DNA from: Apostichopus parvimensis
Lineage: Eukaryota; Echinodermata; Holothuroidea; Aspidochirotida; Stichopodidae
Length of the DNA: 21,929 bases
Assembly (NCBI GenBank): GCA_000934455.1
Contig: KN887910.1
Location: 31,621-53,549, forward strand
Direction of reading: 5' to 3'
Shown here: piece by piece, positions 18,101-21,798 of the stretch
Layout: the number at the start of each line of letters is the position of its first letter
Position numbering within the stretch: position 1 is the stretch's first letter
Program-made: the position numbers and the translations under genes
Notes under the pieces: generated by a model
Database searches by the model: none
Told to the model about the DNA's origin: nothing
Seen by the model: only the letters and a program-made list of their open reading frames with translations

Positions 18101-20075
18101 TGGCATTTGCAGCATTGAGGCTTAGCAATCGGGAATTTCGAGGTTTCGATTCCGGGCCGGGTCATAGTAAGGTGGGTTTTTCATCCAAGAGCAATTTCCT
18201 TTTTTCTCATCTGAAATGACTTTCTAAATTGAAAAGATTCCAAAGTTGAGTTAAAATGTTGAATTGGAAGCCACCCGACATGTAAGTTGTAATCCATGAG
18301 CCCTTGCTGGCTTCTCCCACATTCGTGATCGCTTAAATGTTGTATAAAAAATAACTGCCTGATTATTATTATTATTATTGTTATCATTATATTATAAAAA
18401 GTATCATCGTATATTATTTATACCACAGACATACTTGTTGCCATGTGAACAATACATGTAAAGGCTGCATTTTGGATACTGTAATTTGATATGAGCATTG
18501 ACAGTTATATATAATATGCTGTCAATATAGTTGAATATTGTGTCATGCAACTAGCAAGTTCTGTATTGCTAGTAATAAGCTTTGTAACTCTTTAAGGGAC
18601 AGCTTTTAAAATAGAGATATTTATGAACAATAACCCTCCCAACACAAAAAGCAGCTAAGAGAAATCTGTTTCCTTTTGGGCGATATCATAGTTTAAAAGT
18701 TGTATCTGGGAGCTGTCATTTTTGTAAATATGCGATGTCTTAGTGCCATTAGGATCAGAAACCTTTCACTTTCTCTTTGTTCTTTAAATTCCAAGATAAA
18801 ATGGTTAAACAGTGTTGACATTGAAACTATTGCCATCACTAGATTGTGTTAAGGAGCTTATACATATCAGTGATTCAACATTTGCAAAACACATCTCAGT
18901 TACAGAAAGGAAACATTGTTATAAATTAAGCAAAACGTAAGAAAAATGCGGCATGTGTGGTTGATTGGTTTATATTTAGACTTACTCAAGTCTTTAGCCT
19001 CGTGTGTGAAGGAACGTAAAATCTGTGATATCTCCCAAAGTGGAATGAGATATATTTCTTTCTTTTTGTGGGGAAGTTGTTCATGACATTTTCCTCTATG
19101 ACTTATTCTTTATTTCGTGTTTGTTTCTTTGTTTGTTTTTGATAGTTCTGTGTATCGATTGTTTACATTCATTCATCAGTCTCATCGATAATTCATATTC
19201 TTCATATTTTTTTATCAGGTCTTAGAGAAGGGTCCCTCCCAGCATCAGGGTAGCGTCCTGCAGATCATCGATAGAATGTTATATAATGTAGATCTGATGG
19301 CGGCACCCATGCAACAGGTCAACAACAACCTACTTCGCATCATAACCAAATATGTACATGTAAGTGACATCACCGTCAACTCTCTCTGTTTCTTTCCTTA
19401 TGGCTTCATTTCTAATAGTGCTGGCTATTAACATTTTCTCAATAGTGTATTTTTTGGACACTGTTTTTTATTTGAATACTGTTGAGAACACAGTTTGATT
19501 GATAACCAGTTGGCGTTCATACAAATTGCCCGTTTCAAGTTACACACACACACACACACAGGCGTTCATACAAATTGCCCGTTTCAAGTTACACACACAC
19601 ACACACACAGAAGAGAGAGAAACATACTCCTAATGTCACATGAGTGACAAATAACCATCGCAGCCAAACATTCACTCTAAAAGATATGTGTAAGTTAGAG
19701 GGCGTATCATTTCTCCTCCAAGGCAAGCTGAAACTATACCAGATGGACAGAATATTTATAACTTGTTAGTTGCACAACTCTGTAGCAAATGCTCAGACAA
19801 ACGAGGTATTTCATTTTTGTCAGCTGTGTGTTTTAAAGTTTTTTGTATATTTCTTGATACTATAGGGGCAGTGAGCCATGATGGCAAATTATTTTATATT
19901 TCCTCTTCAGGGTAAATATTGGAGTGATTCGCTAGAGATACTGAAGACTGCCGTGAAGAAGACCTCTACCATCGTAATACCGGAGACTAAGAGGCGGGGG
20001 GTGTCGATGGATGCCGGTGTGCACAGGAAGGACCTACCAGGGAGGACCATGGAGTTTACATTTGATGTCTGGAAG
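1..20075 (+). CDS. fry: Furry (FRY/FRYL-type) scaffold protein, central part, 17 spliced exons
   Basis: Joining 1-121, 394-674, 1322-1459, 2190-2524, 3138-3485, 4702-4805, 5506-5694, 6273-6507, 7652-7862, 9307-9405, 9850-10120, 14921-15153, 16038-16148, 17039-17236, 17619-17789, 19219-19359 and 19911-20075 gives one open frame of 1,117 codons. All introns are GT-AG and all phases match. The product aligns block by block, in order, with what I recall of the middle of human FRYL (the MOR2-PAG1 middle region of HEAT/ARM-like repeats). Conserved helical blocks alternate with poorly conserved Ser/Asp-rich linkers. Family role: a large cytoplasmic scaffold that binds NDR/Tricornered kinase and Mob, acting in polarity, dendrite patterning and the spindle. 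The start codon, N-terminal Furry domain and C-terminus are outside the window. Vertebrates have two paralogues (FRY, FRYL); an invertebrate is expected to have one, so the symbol fry is used. Confidence 0.95.
122..393 (+). other. Intron 1 (272 bp) with AT microsatellite
   Basis: This phase-1 intron is the shortest in the window. It holds a TG/TA-rich tract, with an alternating TATATA/CATATA/TGTATG microsatellite at about 246-277. The acceptor is a pyrimidine-rich stretch ending CTCAG at 393. The reading frame of exon 1 happens to stay open through this intron to 405, which is chance: splicing restores the conserved protein. Confidence 0.85.
394..674 (+). CDS. fry: fry exon 2
   Basis: Residues 41-134. 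The Glu codon split across intron 1 opens EITMRFES, and the exon runs to LLSITQE, ending on a codon boundary. It carries two strong Furry hallmarks. [11 protein letters not shown] (codons near 483-515) matches the vertebrate LLPWMNNIELVD block. [21 protein letters not shown] (614-674) matches GWGSPQAT.MVLNNL. Between them lies an acidic linker, [18 protein letters not shown], unlike vertebrate sequence, consistent with a loop between helical repeats. Acceptor CTCAG at 389-393; donor GTGAGA at 675. Confidence 0.95.
803..849. repeat. Inverted repeat, 18-bp arms, 11-nt loop
   Basis: The left arm 803-820 pairs with 832-849 with a single T-T mismatch (810 against 842), leaving an 11-base loop. The core is GGGGG..GAAAATTTT against AAAATTTTC..CCCCC. 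The flanks are A-rich. It could fold in the pre-mRNA or be a snapback relic; no larger element around it was recognised. Confidence 0.8.
1269..1280 (+). repeat. Homopolymer C run (12)
   Basis: An uninterrupted run of 12 C in intron 2, followed by GTACGAG. It is a length-unstable tract, prone to assembly error, and on the other strand a G run. Confidence 0.95.
1322..1459 (+). CDS. fry: fry exon 3
   Basis: Residues 135-180, 46 whole codons, phase 0 on both sides. It encodes [17 protein letters not shown], then a helical-repeat segment [13 protein letters not shown] followed by NPDLLPY. This parallels the vertebrate order YGDE..W.EVE.VW..L, N.K.ILHFL, LLPYVKK. The last part (VKK-like) continues in exon 4 as [10 protein letters not shown]. 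Acceptor CTCAG at 1317-1321; donor GTAAGG at 1460. The unspliced frame stays open to 1591 but loses all similarity after 1459. Confidence 0.95.
1460..2189 (+). other. Intron 3 (730 bp)
   Basis: Phase-0 intron of unremarkable AT-rich sequence. I found no repeat, hairpin or coding block worth naming. The acceptor region (TCTCTCCCTTCTGGTGTAG, ending 2189) has a good pyrimidine tract. The ORF at 1928-2161 looks like chance. Confidence 0.85.
2190..2524 (+). CDS. fry: fry exon 4
   Basis: Residues 181-291 plus two bases. It begins [20 protein letters not shown], the continuation of the LLPY helical repeat and equivalent to vertebrate [28 protein letters not shown] then matches the family DNPPYYRI. 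From about codon 50 onward the exon turns into a hydrophilic Ser/Asp/Lys-rich linker ([18 protein letters not shown]... GSDKGVKTD) with no recognisable fold, probably disordered and not alignable to vertebrates. Donor GTAAGA at 2525; the codon split here becomes Ser (AG + T). Confidence 0.93.
2525..3137 (+). other. Intron 4 (613 bp)
   Basis: Phase-2 intron, AT-rich, with an A/T homopolymer pair around 2929-2944 and no recognisable element. The acceptor has a TTTTGCTTTTTCAG tract ending at 3137. Confidence 0.85.
3138..3485 (+). CDS. fry: fry exon 5 (Ser/Thr- and Asp-rich linker)
   Basis: Residues 292-407 plus two bases. The first half is a low-complexity linker: [21 protein letters not shown], then [15 protein letters not shown] and the acidic stretch [10 protein letters not shown] structured part follows, [20 protein letters not shown], ending IPQGILHR, which leads straight into the conserved CNLAV of exon 6. 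Vertebrates also have a variable Ser-rich linker just before HRCNIAVILL. The linker is likely disordered and a site of modification; that is inference from composition. The AG of the Arg codon ends the exon at 3485; donor GTATGA. The frame remains open to 3597 in the intron by chance. Confidence 0.92.
3691..3713 (+). repeat. GAA/GGA microsatellite
   Basis: GAAGAA followed by five GGA-type triplets: a purine-only tract in intron 5. Purine-rich GGA repeats resemble exonic splicing enhancers but sit far from any exon here, so no function is claimed. Confidence 0.9.
3944..4052 (+). repeat. Two short copies of a dispersed motif
   Basis: AGTATAGGCTAAAGTTT followed by (CT)ATTGC occurs at about 3944-3966 and again at about 4029-4051, separated by a stretch containing AGTAGGCTAG. 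A related order (CTCAAGTTTTATTGCAAAAC then AAGGCTAGG) occurs at 9631-9659, so these may be fragments of the same decayed element. Confidence 0.45.
4702..4805 (+). CDS. fry: fry exon 6
   Basis: Residues 408-442 plus one base. The split Arg codon is followed by [18 protein letters not shown] and [12 protein letters not shown]. This matches vertebrate CNIAVILLTDLIIDH and LHLLLHAIFIG position by position, one of the clearest family blocks in the window: a pair of amphipathic helices of a HEAT/ARM-like repeat. Donor GTAAGT at 4806. Confidence 0.95.
4806..5505 (+). other. Intron 6 (700 bp)
   Basis: Phase-1 intron, AT-rich with some CT-rich patches near 5027-5065. No repeat or element recognised. 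Acceptor TTTACTCTCCCAG ends at 5505. Confidence 0.85.
5506..5694 (+). CDS. fry: fry exon 7
   Basis: Residues 443-505 plus one base. It starts with the split Gly and then [23 protein letters not shown], matching vertebrate [32 protein letters not shown] then matches VASVLLRN. The tail ([15 protein letters not shown]) parallels the vertebrate stretch ending DYTFTAG. Donor GTGAGT at 5695. Confidence 0.95.
5695..6272 (+). other. Intron 7 (578 bp)
   Basis: Phase-1 intron with a 10-base T run around 5992-6002 and otherwise ordinary AT-rich sequence. The frame of exon 7 stays open to 5831 by chance. Acceptor TTTTACCTCCTAG ends at 6272. Confidence 0.85.
6273..6507 (+). CDS. fry: fry exon 8 (Ser/Gly-rich linker, then helical repeat)
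   Basis: Residues 506-583 plus two bases. The first two thirds are a linker rich in Ser, Pro, Thr and Gly ([38 protein letters not shown]). Vertebrate FRYL has a comparable Ser-rich segment (SGLSSSSTSSSISL) here. The end, [16 protein letters not shown], matches the family V.TLMEFITSR helix and runs into exon 9. Probably a flexible loop joining two repeat blocks. Acceptor at 6271-6272; donor GTATTT at 6508 is weak beyond GTAT. Confidence 0.93.
6508..7651 (+). other. Intron 8 (1,144 bp)
   Basis: Phase-2 intron. It opens with a T-rich tract (6508-6560) and contains two copies of a dispersed motif (6865-6903 and 7005-7042, listed separately). Just before the acceptor are short GTTACCATGG-type near-palindromes (about 7568-7617). 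The acceptor, ATCACTTGTAG ending 7651, has a poor pyrimidine tract. Confidence 0.85.
6865..7042 (+). repeat. Two copies of a dispersed GCTAGG..CATCTACT repeat
   Basis: Copies at 6865-6903 and 7005-7042 share GGCTAG.T, CATCTACT, ACTATGAAAAGC, and AGGTAG. A third, more diverged copy is at 9651-9691. After copies 1 and 3 further resemblance continues (GGAAAGTAAA-like and TTATG segments), suggesting fragments of one decayed interspersed element rather than short chance matches. The family is not recognised. Confidence 0.6.
7652..7862 (+). CDS. fry: fry exon 9
   Basis: Residues 584-654. The split Arg codon is followed by [12 protein letters not shown], matching vertebrate [34 protein letters not shown] matches SIKSAEQLTTFLKHVVSVFK, and [15 protein letters not shown] matches [15 protein letters not shown]. 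This is one of the best conserved parts of Furry. Its weak acceptor (TTGTAG) is nevertheless the only one that keeps both frame and homology. Ends on a codon boundary; donor GTAAAC at 7863. Confidence 0.96.
7863..9306 (+). other. Intron 9 (1,444 bp)
   Basis: Phase-0 intron, AT-rich, with a small three-copy 11-bp tandem repeat at 8588-8620 and no recognised element otherwise. ORFs at 8281-8466 and 8773-8973 (minus strand) have no recognisable content. Confidence 0.85.
8588..8620 (+). repeat. 11-bp tandem repeat, 3 copies
   Basis: The unit ATTACATTATA is repeated three times (8588-8598, 8599-8609, 8610-8620), with only the last base of the third copy differing. A young, tiny AT-rich minisatellite in intron 9. 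Confidence 0.9.
9307..9405 (+). CDS. fry: fry exon 10
   Basis: Residues 655-687, 33 whole codons, phase 0 on both sides. It encodes [25 protein letters not shown] ending GNETQ, equivalent to vertebrate IFRALKQPL.A..LSDVLSRLVETVGD. The acceptor is CGCCAG ending 9306. A second, better-looking TTTTCAG lies 8 bases further in (9308-9314), but using it would shift the frame and remove IFR, so the upstream site is chosen. Donor GTTTGT at 9406 is weak. The exon has no start-type codon at its head and is easily missed by ORF scanning. Confidence 0.93.
9406..9849 (+). other. Intron 10 (444 bp)
   Basis: Phase-0 intron. Its middle holds the third, diverged copy of the dispersed repeat (9651-9691). The rest is AT-rich without recognised features. 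Acceptor CCTTTCATTTCTAG ends at 9849. Confidence 0.85.
9651..9691 (+). repeat. Third diverged copy of dispersed repeat
   Basis: AAGGCTAGGTTC.ATACATCTGCT and GTGGTAGG align with the copies at 6865-6903 and 7005-7042. It is preceded by CTCAAGTTTTATTGCAAAAC, similar to the 3951-3971 motif, and followed by GGAAAGTAAAAG, similar to sequence after the first copy. The similarity is degenerate and was judged by eye only. Confidence 0.45.
9850..10120 (+). CDS. fry: fry exon 11
   Basis: Residues 688-777 plus one base. It opens [21 protein letters not shown], matching vertebrate GFVIELLLTLESAIDTLAE. It then leaves the helical repeat for a basic, Ser-rich linker: [21 protein letters not shown] (about 9931-9990), then Thr/Pro/Ser-rich sequence ending SASHA. 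Vertebrate Furry likewise has NRKSTGQL in its linker here. Several R/K-x-x-S/T sites are visible. Donor GTACTA at 10121 is weak; the phase-1 junction is confirmed by the open frame in exon 12. Confidence 0.92.
10406..10418 (+). repeat. Homopolymer G run (13)
   Basis: Thirteen G in a row in intron 11, preceded by TATTTATTTT. Prone to length error in assemblies. Confidence 0.95.
11294..11331. repeat. 38-nt hairpin
   Basis: ACCTTAA (11294-11300) pairs with TTAAGGT (11325-11331), and TCCGTT (11306-11311) pairs with AACGGA (11315-11320). The apical loop is 3 nt, with a 5-by-4 internal loop. It is shorter than a usual miRNA precursor, and no pairing beyond the base was seen. Confidence 0.7.
11579..11589 (+). 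repeat. Homopolymer C run (11)
   Basis: Eleven C in a row in intron 11, followed by a short T run. Confidence 0.95.
11688..11708 (+). repeat. TA dinucleotide repeat
   Basis: About ten uninterrupted AT/TA repeats in intron 11. Confidence 0.95.
12034..12069 (+). repeat. C-rich tract running into CA repeat
   Basis: CCCCTCCCCCA, then nine C, then about seven CA units and CCC. A compound microsatellite in intron 11. Confidence 0.9.
12671..12681 (+). repeat. Homopolymer G run (11)
   Basis: Eleven G in a purine-rich neighbourhood (AAAAGGTGGGAAGAGG-type sequence upstream) in intron 11. Confidence 0.93.
13084..13559. mobile_element. MITE-like non-autonomous DNA transposon with TGTGACCC ends
   Basis: The left end ATGTGACCC.. 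GGTCAAGATCAG (13084-13110) is matched, reverse-complemented, by CTGATCTTGACA..GGGTCACAT at the right end (13533-13559). This gives imperfect terminal inverted repeats of about 27 bp bounding 476 bp. The interior is AT-rich and has no ORF, as expected for a miniature inverted-repeat element moved by a transposase encoded elsewhere. The exact boundary and target duplication are unclear: a 2-bp AT flanks GTGACCC at both ends. From memory, animal MITEs with TGTGACCC-type ends occur widely. The assignment is good as to structure and uncertain as to superfamily. Confidence 0.65.
13700..14680 (+). repeat. Diverged satellite array, unit about 112 bp, about 9 units
   Basis: The landmark TTTATTAG/TTTATTA recurs at 13723, 13833, 13950, 14061, 14176, 14290, 14393, 14452 and 14563, with a decayed remnant near 14659. 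Spacings are 110, 117, 111, 115, 114, 103, 59, 111 and 96. Other parts recur in the same order: GCTACAGAGTCATTA, GGTAATGAGA, TCCTATGATCGTGTATGAATATTCA, CAGTTATATAAGTCT, GTAGTGTGACTGG. The 59-bp spacing marks a unit with an internal deletion. The array is old, since units differ at many positions. Confidence 0.85.
14921..15153 (+). CDS. fry: fry exon 12 (basic Ser-rich motif, then helical repeat)
   Basis: Residues 778-855. The split Asp codon starts [33 protein letters not shown] follows, corresponding to the vertebrate RRRSNTLD and RTRSLSSLRE motifs. Helical sequence resumes with [32 protein letters not shown], matching vertebrate IFWIAASLLESDYEYEYLLALRLLNK. RGRSAS fits the basophilic pattern R-x-R-x-x-S; SRSRSS also has Arg at -3. 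Acceptor ends at 14920; donor GTAATT at 15154. Confidence 0.95.
15154..16037 (+). other. Intron 12 (884 bp)
   Basis: Phase-0 intron. It holds a 15-base C run at 15757-15771 and T-rich stretches near 15866-15887. The ORF at 15205-15435 crosses nothing conserved. Acceptor TTTTCTCCTTCCTCAG ends at 16037 and is strong. Confidence 0.85.
15757..15771 (+). repeat. Homopolymer C run (15)
   Basis: Fifteen C in a row, the longest homopolymer of its kind in the window, in intron 12. Confidence 0.93.
16038..16148 (+). CDS. fry: fry exon 13
   Basis: Residues 856-892, 37 whole codons, phase 0 both sides. It encodes [37 protein letters not shown], in line with vertebrate LLIHLPLDK...REKIENVQSKLKWTNFPGLQQLFLK. 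The terminal LK is completed by GFTSA in exon 14. Its middle is a strongly charged helix. Donor GTAAAT at 16149. Confidence 0.95.
16544..16610 (+). repeat. 17-bp tandem repeat, nearly 4 copies
   Basis: The unit CCTCACAGCTGAAATGT occurs at 16544-16560 and 16561-16577 (identical), 16578-16594 (one change) and, diverged, from 16595 to about 16610. Each copy contains CCTCACAG, which resembles a 3' splice site. Confidence 0.92.
16823..16863. repeat. Inverted repeat, 11-bp perfect arms with a nested alternative hairpin
   Basis: CTAATCAAAGA (16823-16833) is the exact reverse complement of TCTTTGATTAG (16853-16863), with a 19-nt loop. Inside it a competing stem AAAGAG..CTCTTT around TGCTCCG can form, sharing bases with the outer left arm, so the two folds exclude each other in part. 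Confidence 0.75.
17039..17236 (+). CDS. fry: fry exon 14
   Basis: Residues 893-958, 66 whole codons, phase 0 both sides. It starts [19 protein letters not shown], completing the family LKGFTSA block, then [30 protein letters not shown], matching vertebrate [30 protein letters not shown], and ends ITYNIGK, matching ASRIAK. It is strongly conserved helical-repeat sequence. Donor GTAAGA at 17237. Confidence 0.96.
17237..17618 (+). other. Intron 14 (382 bp)
   Basis: Short phase-0 intron with no repeat or element recognised. Acceptor TTTTCCGTCTTCCTTAG ends at 17618. Confidence 0.87.
17619..17789 (+). CDS. fry: fry exon 15
   Basis: Residues 959-1015, 57 whole codons, phase 0 both sides. It encodes [57 protein letters not shown]. 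The family pattern is VCAEE..P.L..LA..M.LY....Y...CSNWINVVCRYLHDSFS...F.LVTYLAE, so Cys, Trp, VC(R/K)YLH and the final LxE are kept. Donor GTAAGA at 17790 is followed within 10 bases by a C-rich pentamer repeat. Confidence 0.95.
17799..17838 (+). repeat. CCCTC pentamer repeat next to a donor site
   Basis: A pure pyrimidine tract apart from one A, built on CCCTC/CCCCTC. The complementary strand has at least five runs of three or more G separated by single A or short spacers, which meets the usual G-quadruplex pattern. It begins 9 bases after the exon 15 donor GT. Confidence 0.88.
18071..18379 (+). mobile_element. tRNA-derived SINE with ATT tail
   Basis: The 5' part resembles a class II (Leu/Ser-like) tRNA: an A-box-like TGCCGAGGGG at 18081-18090 followed by ATAAAGGCGCTGG, and a B-box-like GTTTCGATTCC at 18143-18153, in RNA polymerase III promoter order. 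A roughly 200-bp body unrelated to tRNA follows, and the element ends in ATTATTATTATTATTATT, a common SINE tail. The tRNA part is decayed (B box has GTTTCGA for GGTTCGA), so it is unlikely to be a working tRNA. Neither target duplication nor exact ends could be fixed by eye. Confidence 0.75.
18497..18526. repeat. Short inverted repeat
   Basis: ATTGACAG (18497-18504) and CTGTCAAT (18519-18526) form perfect 8-bp arms around a 14-nt AT loop, about 120 bp past the SINE tail. Confidence 0.7.
19219..19359 (+). CDS. fry: fry exon 16
   Basis: Residues 1016-1062, 47 whole codons, phase 0 both sides. [47 protein letters not shown] parallels vertebrate [57 protein letters not shown].AAP and KYV are all kept, which fixes frame and both borders. 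Donor GTAAGT at 19360. Confidence 0.96.
19360..19910 (+). other. Intron 16 (551 bp)
   Basis: Phase-0 intron dominated by a perfect 49-bp tandem duplication with CA repeats (19512-19609). A short GA run follows at 19610-19620. Acceptor ATATTTCCTCTTCAG ends at 19910. Confidence 0.88.
19512..19609 (+). repeat. Perfect 49-bp tandem duplication containing CA repeats
   Basis: Units 19512-19560 and 19561-19609 are identical base for base, including the 19-base ACAC tract at the end of each. The unit begins GGCGTTCATACAAATTGCCC. Perfect identity in neutral intron sequence implies a very recent duplication or an assembly artefact. Confidence 0.97.
19911..20075 (+). CDS. fry: fry exon 17 (last secure exon)
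   Basis: Residues 1063-1117, 55 whole codons, phase 0 at both ends. [25 protein letters not shown] matches vertebrate SPYWKEALNILKLVVSRSASLVVPS, and [16 protein letters not shown] matches KELPGKTLDFHFDISET. The linker between ([14 protein letters not shown]) is shorter than in vertebrates. Donor GTAAGA at 20076 splits the family FDISETPIIG motif after the fifth residue, so the next exon should supply TP.IG-like or lineage-specific sequence. The frame reads through to 20261 by chance. Confidence 0.94.
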
Positions 20076-20478
20076 GTAAGAAAGAAAACTGAAAGAACCT
20101 TGTTAACAATTGTGCATCCTCTACAAGATCCAACACAATATACCATGTACTTCATGATTATTGCAGTCGTTATATATGTCAGGAATATCTGCAAATTTTG
20201 TAGAAAATGGAAAAAGATTTGGTTTGTTTGTTTCCATTGTGGAGCTGATGTATTTCACTAGAAATATGCGCAGTCTTGTAAAAATGTATAAACCAAAGAT
20301 TTGAAATAGAGTGAATGGTATTGAAAGATAGATATGTGCAATACACTATGTGATTGCTGCCTGAATATTAAGATGAACAAGGAGTACTAACTTTGTATCG
20401 GATCACTGAGCTACACCCATCATGCTCTAAATTTGACAAGTCCAAAGGAGGGTGGTCATTGTGAGTTTCTCTCTTTCT

Positions 20479-20494
20479 GGGGAGGGGGGGGGGG
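20479..20494 (+). repeat. G-rich run
   Basis: GGGGA followed by 11 G in intron 17; the A is the only interruption. Confidence 0.93.
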
Positions 20495-21609
20495 ATTTGC
20501 AATCTTTACCATTGGGAAGTTGATGCAACGTTATGTGTAAATAATATCCGGAATTGAGGCACATGCTTCAAATCCTTTGATTCATTACATTGAGCATCAA
20601 GTTCCTTTGCCTTATATTTGTACAGGTAGTTAGGCCACGGCTGATTGGTTGATCAGCGATCACATGTCAGGACTGTAAAACAGCGACTTGGTTTCATTAT
20701 TAAAAAGCAGAACAAAAATCAATACCTTTTGTGCATATTTTGATGTTCAACTACACAAGTTTATAGCTTAAGGATTTTTCATCGTATCAAAATCACTGAA
20801 AATATTTTTATTTTTTTTATCGCCCCCTTCGTTATGGACATTGGCTATAATGACAATGAGTGACGATGTATGTAGATGCTAGAATAGACTTATGCTAGTT
20901 TGAATGAATATATATTACTGATGAAACCATGAAGAACAAGATACATTTCCTAGTCCTTCCAGCAATGGTATTTAAGCTGATTGTCTTGAATAATGGATTT
21001 CTGTTTGAAATAAATGTGACAGGTGAAACTATTAATATTCCTTGGTCCTTGATATGACAGCTGAAGGGAGGGTAGATGGTGGGGGGTTGGAGAGAAGAAA
21101 ATAGTCCTCTTACATATGACATATTATAGGATGTCTTAAAATTTGAAATACTTTATAGTTGTTACTGTGTCGTTAGCAGTTGTTGTCCGTGAGTTATTTT
21201 ACGCCAAACGGTAAAGACTAAATCCTCAATCTGTTTAATAATCTCAATTCAGTTGTATTTGATGATGCCTTTTCCCCTCATTGCTTCAGATGTAGGATTC
21301 CCCTCCTCTAAGTCCACAGTTCCTCTATGTTTACAAGGTAACAGAAAACAACAGTCATTAGACCATTCTCTTACCCTGATATGATAGTGTATGATAATTG
21401 TGCTGTGCTACAAACAAAAATGTCATTTTTATGAAACAAAATAACTACAAAGCAATCTTTTTTTTTAGTATTCACTTAAAAAGGTACCTAAACCCTAAAT
21501 TGTTATCACATTAACAATAACTATTAAATGCACTACTTTCAAAATGAGTAATTTGTCTTTAATTTTAACATCATCTTTATTTTTGGGGATAAATCTCTGA
21601 TTTTTGCAG

Positions 21610-21636
21610 CCAATTGACAGTGATATGCCACATTCT
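21610..21636 (+). CDS. fry: Candidate fry microexon (27 nt)
   Basis: A TTTTTGCAG acceptor (ending 21609) and a full-consensus GTGAGT donor (21637-21642) bracket nine codons reading PIDSDMPHS in the phase required after exon 17 (phase 0 in and out). Inclusion would extend FTFDVWK with PIDSDMPHS, while skipping would keep the frame. No vertebrate counterpart is recognised beyond a possible P-I shared with TPIIG. Short AG..GT pairs arise by chance, so this is a weak call. Confidence 0.3.
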
Positions 21637-21736
21637 GTGAGTCTTTTTATTTTGATATTCTGTTTAATCTCTGTTTGCAGTTGTTATCCTCTTCTGTCTT
21701 CCCTTTCTCCTCCTCTGTAATGCCGTTGTTGTCTTT

Positions 21737-21798
21737 TTCCATAGTAACCGCACCGGTTTACATACTCTTCCATAGTTACCGCACCGGTTTACATACTC
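21737..21798 (+). repeat. 31-bp tandem repeat, 2 copies
   Basis: Units 21737-21767 and 21768-21798 share TTCCATAGT(A/T)ACCGCACCGG and the rest of 31 bases, differing at one position. The unit is GC-richer than the surrounding intron. Confidence 0.95.

Larger units (their letters stand above)
17790..19218 (+). other. Intron 15 (1,429 bp)
   Basis: Phase-0 intron holding the CCCTC repeat at its start, a tRNA-derived SINE (about 18071-18379) and a small inverted repeat (18497-18526). The remainder, 18530-19200, is AT-rich with nothing recognised. Acceptor TTTTTTTATCAG ends at 19218. Confidence 0.87.

Noticed and set aside
18071..18160. A functional tRNA gene at the head of the SINE
   Set aside because: The B box is altered, a clean acceptor stem could not be paired, and the sequence runs on into a SINE body and ATT tail.
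20076..20261. 62-residue read-through of exon 17 into intron 17, with a hydrophobic segment that could pass for a membrane helix
   Set aside because: It follows a good GTAAGA donor and lies beyond the point where Furry similarity stops; Furry continues for about a thousand residues, so this is most likely chance intron sequence.
21290..21337. Possible exon between CTTCAG (21289) and AAG|GTAACA (21338), or its 18-nt inner version from 21320
   Set aside because: In the required phase the longer version meets a TAG at its second codon. The 18-nt version (FLYVYK) has no family support and a poor acceptor setting.
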